From Hofstenia miamia (lineage: Eukaryota; Xenacoelomorpha; Acoela): a DNA stretch of 64,000 bases. The stretch spans positions 1,586,004 through 1,650,003 of the forward strand of contig SCFE01000108.1 of NCBI GenBank assembly GCA_004352715.1, in the 5' to 3' direction. The translations under genes were made by a program, and so were the position numbers. Below the pieces are notes generated by a model. That model was not told the origin of the DNA, searched no databases, and saw nothing but the letters and a program-made list of their open reading frames with translations. Below, piece after piece: positions 57,968 through 64,000 of the stretch. The number at the start of each line of letters is the position of its first letter. Within the stretch, counting starts at the first letter, position 1.

Positions 57968-60900
57968 ATGTCAACTTTTCGGCTTGTTCTGCTAGGATCT
58001 GGCGGAGTTGGCAAAAGCGGTAGCTTTTAATTTTCTGATTTGCTAATATTTATATAATGAATACATTTTTCGTTTGTTAAATGATAGCTCACCGGTCTAA
58101 ACCAATTTATAATATTGTAGGGTTTATCTGGATTTGTTCTGCATAATTTTGGAGAAAACCCGCAAGTTTTTTGAAAAATGACTGAATACAAGCTAGTTTT
58201 TTACTGCTGGATAATAATTTCGTCTTATACTATTCAGGGCTTTCGAGTTTTTGGAATTTTAAAAAATCGCACGATTTACCAAATGTTTGCACGCCCTATG
58301 AATTTTGCTCATGATAGCTAGGCGTTCTTGCAGAACGTTCTAAATAATATGTGAACTGATAAATACATTACATATCAAATCCGAACTAAATTTAAGCGCA
58401 AAGGGCAGAAGTTCTTTAAAGACTTCTTTGATTCTACAAAACGCTATAAATATATATGTAACTGCTTATTCTATTCTCTTCTAAATAATTAGTACTAGAA
58501 CTCAACTCGAAAAAACCTGAGTCCATTTCGATTTGACATACTGTTCCCTTATCAAAAAAAAATTTTGCAAAAATATTAAATTTTACAATGTACAAATTTT
58601 GCTCGACATGAATGCTTTTAAAAGGTTTGTATATTTATTACCTGGTGCAGCTATATTTATAAAGAGCACATCATTTAATATTTAAAACATCCTTTACTAG
58701 TTTTGCAAACAAATCTTGCTAGGGTATCTAAGAGAACAATTTCGCTAAAACAATTTCAAAAAATTATTACTTGTTCTGTTACAAAGCAAATCAAGATTAT
58801 ATATATATATATAAATTCTTGACGCCCATTAACCTTGGAAACCTATTAACTTCATTTATAAAAATTTGTAATTCTGAATGCGGCATAGTTCAAGGTTTGT
58901 TTAATGTCTATTCTCAAAATTTAGGCTAATTTGAATTGTTGTTGCAGACATGCAAATATTGAAAATTCGCAAAAACAGTAAAAATTGAATTTTTTTATTT
59001 TTGAATTTCTATATTTTTGAAACTTTAGATGTTTTCAGATCGAAATTAACAGTTCTTCCTTTTGAAAATGAGATTCTGATCATGGCAGTATCAATCGGCA
59101 TGTGTAGGAAATCGGGAGCGTTTTTACAGTACCACTAAATTACATTGTTTATTCAATTCAAACATTAAACAGCATTTTCATGAAATCTAAAGGCCAGCGT
59201 ATAACTATCACCTGTATACGTTGCAATTGGTGTATTAGCGTCCGTATTTGTTTGGCCATTTATTCTTAACGTCTACCTCATAAACGTATATAACAATAAT
59301 TTAATATATTTAGCTGTAACTCTAAAGTTTACTAAGAAGTGCTTTTATTCGAATTTGGAAGCCACAATCGGTTAGTATGTTTAATATTATGCTTTATTCA
59401 TAAAACAGTAATAATTACCTAAATTTGAAGTGTCAATTAACATTTTGAATTGTGATCATTTTTGGTTTAGGCTTGGTAAACAAAATTGCGCAAGGTAAAC
59501 TAAGATAAATTTATTCATCAACTACATTAGTAATTATATTTAATTGAAATGATGTTATCTGACTTTCTGAATTGTGATTTATTTTATTCCTCGTTCTGAT
59601 CAATTGACATTACTTACAAAATTGCGCAAGGTAAACTAAGATAAATTCTTCATCAACTACATTAGTAATTATATTTAATTGAAATGATGTTATCTGACTT
59701 TCTGAATTGTGATTTATTTTATTCCTCGTTCTGATCAATTGACATTACTTACAAAATTGCGCAAGGTAAACTAAGATAAATTTATTCATCAACTACATTA
59801 GTAATTATATTTAATTGAAATGATGTTATCTGACTTTCTGAATTGTGATTTATTTTATTCCTCGTTCTGATCAATTGACATTACTTACAAAATTGCGCAA
59901 GGTAAACTAAGATAAATTCTTCATCAACTACATTAGAAATTATATTTAATTGAAATGATGTCAACTGACATTACTTACATTATTGCCCTGCAAAATATTA
60001 GTTTGCAGATGCTAAGACTGGTTTTCAATAACCTTTATTTTTCTTTCATAGAATATCTAATTCCTCTTGATATTTCTTACATCTATGGCTATCTAAATGT
60101 CATATTTTAGAAGATGCTTACAGACATGAAATCGTTTTGGATGGTGAAAAATGCGCCTTAAATATAATTGACACTGCTGGACAAGTAAGATTTTTGTTGT
60201 TAGTAATGCTACTATGATATCCACTTCTTTGAGCTTTAATATGTTTACTCTTTAACTGATATTAAATGTTATAATGGTTTTTGATATCGTCAACCTCGTG
60301 TCAATTGAATTAGTATTCTGTTTATGTGATGTTGAAATTTGTTGCAAAGCGACGATAATAGCGTCTTCTAATGAAATTATGGACACAACCTTAGTAATGT
60401 TAGCTATGTCATTAATGTCATCAACAGCCAATTTAATAGGACTTATATTTTTATATTGAAAATATTATAATGGTGGAATCTTTTTAAGACAATTTTTTTG
60501 CACATGTGGTTCATATACAGTAATTTAGGGCTTTCAGAATTTCTTGTATATCAAGTTTTGCAAAAAAATTCAAACCTAATGCAATAGCAATTTGTTGTCG
60601 ACAATGGAACGCGCTTCTGATAACACCTGGGTTATGCTCTCAGAAAAGAAATGTTTCTTTCTATAATGGAAAGAAAGGCGGTATCAATGGAGTATATTTA
60701 AGCAAATGACTTTGAAGATTTTATGGTAATACTGTTTTCTAAAAATGCGTTTTACATTGGATCAAGTTGTGATGTGCATCAGACTTATCAGCACGGGGCA
60801 TGCGACATGCTCACACTTTTTTTCCTTGATGACTGTCATTATCCTGTTTAATTTGAATTTGCTTCATCATGAAATGCTTTAGTGCAAAACAACTCGCAGA

Positions 60901-61175
60901 CATCAAGAATAGTAGATAGTTGTATGGTGATATGAATTTTCAAAGAACATATCTCAAATTCATGTAATTCTTTAAAGCTATGTGTTTAGAATGAATTTGC
61001 AGTGCAACGTGAGCAGTACGTTCGTGGCGGTGATTGCTTTATTTTGTGTTACAGTATCACAGACGAGCAGTCATTCAGCGAAGTGAACGATTTCCGGAAA
61101 ACAATTGAAATGTTTCGTGTCGACGCTTTGGTTATACTTGTAGGAAACAAGGCTGATCTCGATAATCAACGGCAG
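57968..61175 (+). CDS. Ras-family small GTPase, RIT-like (3' end not found)
   Basis: Four coding exons: 57968-58019, 59314-59370, 60111-60184 and 60990-61175, all with GT-AG introns, encode residues 1-123. Numbering matches H-Ras through the first 71 residues. Motifs: P-loop GSGGVGKS (10-17); switch I LEATIEDAY (32-40); DTAGQ (57-61) then NEFAVQREQYVRGGD; CYSITDEQSF; and NKAD in the guanine-specificity loop. 'TIEDAY', 'QYvRgG' and 'CYSITD' resemble RIT1/RIT2 more than Ras or Rap. Gly12, Gly13, Thr35 and Gln61 are kept, so GTP switching is plausible. Residues 32-34 differ from the usual Tyr-Asp-Pro. The last exon(s), with the SAK motif and C-terminus, are absent up to 64000. An acceptor (CCATGCTTTAG) ends 3 nt before the ATG. 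Role by family: signalling GTPase at the plasma membrane. Confidence 0.9.
59464..59985. repeat. 136-bp tandem repeat, nearly 4 copies, in GTPase intron 2
   Basis: AATTGCGCAAGGTAAACTAA recurs at about 59484, 59620, 59755 and 59891. Copies 1 and 3 read AAATTTATTCATC while copies 2 and 4 read AAATTCTTCATC, so a two-unit block of about 271 bp was duplicated. The last copy is truncated after GAAATGATGT. Confidence 0.95.
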
Positions 61176-64000
61176 GTATGCATTGAGATTGTTTTTCAGA
61201 AAAACTAAATTTTGATGGCATTGAGTATTGGTGTGGCCCTTTGATTGGCTAACAACAGCTTACAACACAAGCATTAGAAATCTTGTGTGTACCTGAAGGC
61301 AATATCCATTTTCTATAGGTATTTTTATTGAGTAGACTAATTCTATTTGCAAGACTGTTTTGATAGGAAGTGAGACAATGTCACTATGACAATTTCAAGG
61401 CGGGGGTCAATTTTTTTCCTAAAATTATAAAACGATTATTTATTTGCAAGTTATACAAAATCTAATCATATATTGCAAAACTTTAAGGTATATGTCTATA
61501 AACATGAGAACTAGACATTTTAAGACACTTCTTAATAAAGGGAAATTCGGAAAATTTGTTGAAAAAATTGTTTTTTAGCTTTATGAAAATCACTAAAAAT
61601 TTATGGTTTTTCACAATTCTCACATAAAAGATGCGCAATTATATACAATTTTTAAGGGGGAGCTGCCCTCCCCATCCTAAAACTGCACCTGCAATTAAAC
61701 AATTGTAAGTATTGTTATTGTTGAAACTCTACTGCTATTGAATTTCATTGTCAATATAATAGGTCAATCATTTGGCGTTGTCCGCAATTATTGCTCGCAA
61801 AAGCAAATGTTCAGTTTTAACAATCAATTATTGTATTCGTTTTCGCTAGCACTTTTCCTGAATTTTTATTAGCAATTGTGATGTTGAAAATCATATTTAA
61901 ATAATAATTTTTTCCAATATATTTATTTTGAGTTTTCTCGAATTCATGAATCATTTTTATTAGGTGTGATCATACATGAAATAAAGTATCAATTCACGAA
62001 AATATACAAAGCTACTGCTTGCCCAAATCCACGATACACTACTACATACATACATAAATATACATACCGCAAGTAAAGGGACAAACAATACGCTTCAATT
62101 TCCTATTTGTCCAGATCTATTCCAATATTAATTGTGAATGCCAAATATGAATTTGTTAAATGATATGCATGTCATAATGTCTTTTTGAAAATCTAGACTA
62201 TTTCCATTATTTATATTTCGAAGATTATTACAAGATTGGTCCTAAAATCGTTTTTAATTTGAATTCTTCCTTTCACACAATTTTTGCTATTAATTTTTCT
62301 ACTTTAGCTTATTTTTGATGTAAAGTATGTTTTTGACAATTACAAATCGTGATCGACACTGTTTTTATTTTTCACTTATCTAAATTTCACAGCGGGCATA
62401 ATTACCTTCTGAATTAGCTACAGACAGATATGTAGGATTGTTTATATATGTACGAACTCGGCGTGGGCAATACCCTAAGTTGTTACCAATATTTTGAAAG
62501 TGGCTAGTGCGAAGATATTGGTGAGATATTGTACGTTGTACTCAATTTCAATGTGTGGCAGGGCGTAGTCAACGCCAATATATATATATATATATATATA
62601 GATACGCTGTGCCGCCTTTTTTCTAATTATTAGTTACGCTATGGCTTCTTGATTATTATAGATACGCTGTGGACATTTTATAAATAAATAGATATGGTGT
62701 AGGCAGTTTTCTATGCCTGACAACTATTAACAGCATATAGTGTAAGGTATTACTAGAAAACGCCTATGACGAGGTTGTATTGTGCATTAAAATTAGCCGC
62801 GGGCCTTAATTTATAATTGCAGCCAACGTAGGAACCCTCGATTTCAAAAGCCTTGAACTACGGCCTAAATGTGTCTCGGAAAGTGTATTTTTTACTGGAA
62901 TTTCCTGCACGGTTTTATCCAGAGGTCTTTTCCAGCTATTTATATACCAGAGCTTGCCTTGTGCTTGTAAAAATATTTATAATTTTCAACAATTCCAGAT
63001 TTAAGGCATCTGACTGTTTTCTCTGACAGATTAAGCTGACATTCGACTATTTATGGGGATATATCAACTATGTCAAGCATAATAAATAAAATTAAACAAG
63101 TATATCGCAAATAAATTATGAAATTTCTGTACATTAAATATTCTATTCGTCAGAATCGGAACCAAACTTAATATCAAATATATTTCGTGACATTCTTAAA
63201 TAACAGCAGATTAGGTACGCAATTACAAAATTATAAATTGGCGACTATTTATGAAAGTGCTAATGCTAATTTATAATAAACACAAATTTTTTTATGGGAA
63301 CATAATTTTCTAATCAGCTTAATTGGTAGTTTTTCTTAAAGCTTATCTAAAATATACTCGAATAATTATATATGCCGCCAATTGCAAAAATGTATAATTG
63401 CAGCACGTCTAGAGGATCTAGTTTTCAATATTTGTTGGATTTCTTGCTTGAATTTTCCATCAAATGTTTTGGACTCATTTTGTCTGAAATATAAGTACAA
63501 CAGACGAGCCAATTAATTTAGAAGCTAATAAATTTGCTAAAATGGATCAAGTGATAATATGTTAATCTGTTTGCTCTGTTAATCTGTCAGATTGAATTGG
63601 TAGAACCATGAATTATTTGAACATCGTGTGCTAGGTAGCACATATTGACAAGAAAACTAAATGTACACTTACATAACTACATCTACCAGAGCATATTTGT
63701 AGATTTTATCTCGGCGCCTTGCAGCAATGTTTTTTCGTACAATCAGTGGGCCGACTTTTCAAATTAAACTGCGGCGCGACTTGCGGCCAACTCTGGTTTG
63801 CATGTTACTGTAGTCAATGTCGAAAAGAAATCTTATTGTCATTGAAATTAACTGGATTTAAACCCACATCAAATATAAGTATATTTCTGCTAACAGCATA
63901 AATGCAAAAAATCAAATTTTTTCGAGTACTTGTTTTCTGCAGCCTTTATACCATAAACGCGAAAGTAGTAAATTAAAACGCGATTACGTAAATTATCTTA
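61176..64000. other. AT-rich DNA after the last visible GTPase exon
   Basis: Probably intron or 3' flank of the GTPase. I searched for the SAK-type motif and C-terminal exon and did not find it. A TA tract lies at 62579-62600, flanked by three GATACGCTGT-type words (62601-62670). A GC-rich patch at 63740-63800 contains GCGGCGCGACTTGCGGCC and may be transposon-derived. The 60-aa frame there is not considered a gene. Confidence 0.45.

Noticed and set aside
1-64000. CRISPR array, bacterial operon, riboswitch or phage features
   Set aside because: The window is eukaryotic; the tandem repeats have no spacer structure and genes are spliced.

Overview
This is a eukaryotic, almost certainly invertebrate animal, nuclear window. 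It is very AT-rich and full of (TA)n tracts. It carries interrupted genes with GT-AG introns of about 0.4-2.9 kb and many dead transposons. No long ORF exists anywhere; the real coding sequence lies in short exons that I joined by reading across splice sites. Four genes are supported, all in the right-hand 29 kb. (1) 35217-39500 (+) is a follistatin-type secreted TGF-beta-ligand antagonist: signal peptide, N-terminal domain and three follistatin domains, one exon per domain, behind a TATA box. (2) 46458-49803 (-) is RBM8A/Y14, the exon-junction-complex RRM protein, in two coding exons with a Tc1/mariner element in the intron. (3) 51928-54933 (-) is MRPS2, mitochondrial ribosomal protein uS2m, in two coding exons with a LINE fragment in the intron. 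(4) 57968-61175 (+) is the first four coding exons of a Ras-family GTPase resembling RIT; its 3' end is not visible here.

Region by region: 1-35 kb has no gene I can support. It holds AT-rich unique DNA, hAT-type transposon termini (1-158, about 27.8 kb, 34.2-34.6 kb), LINE reverse-transcriptase remnants (about 12.0-12.4 kb, 29.1-29.4 kb), an interspersed repeat family (about 2.0, 8.5, 12.8 and 19.2 kb), a 68-bp minisatellite with a four-unit higher-order structure (9.44-10.14 kb), a perfect 32-bp palindrome (18.46 kb) and many (TA)n runs. 35-39.5 kb is the follistatin locus. 41.8-46 kb is LINE debris. 46.4-55 kb holds the two minus-strand housekeeping genes. 55.6-56.5 kb is a dead LINE and a long-armed inverted-repeat element with telomere-like CCCTAA arms. 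58-61.2 kb is the GTPase, with a 136-bp tandem repeat in its second intron.

Two global observations matter most. First, RBM8A, MRPS2 and the GTPase each have a good 3' splice acceptor 0, 4 and 3 nt upstream of the start codon. This is the pattern expected of spliced-leader trans-splicing, so I favour a tunicate or another trans-splicing lineage (for example Hydra-like cnidarians); the exact taxon is not resolved. Second, each of the four isolated single N's (27111, 32773, 33091, 37243) separates two near-identical adjacent copies of the same sequence. These look like unmerged haplotypes, and one of them creates a spurious second copy of follistatin exon 3. I see no convincing new biological system. 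The best leads are the odd effector loop of the GTPase, the lost disulfide in the third follistatin domain, and the likely trans-splicing signature.
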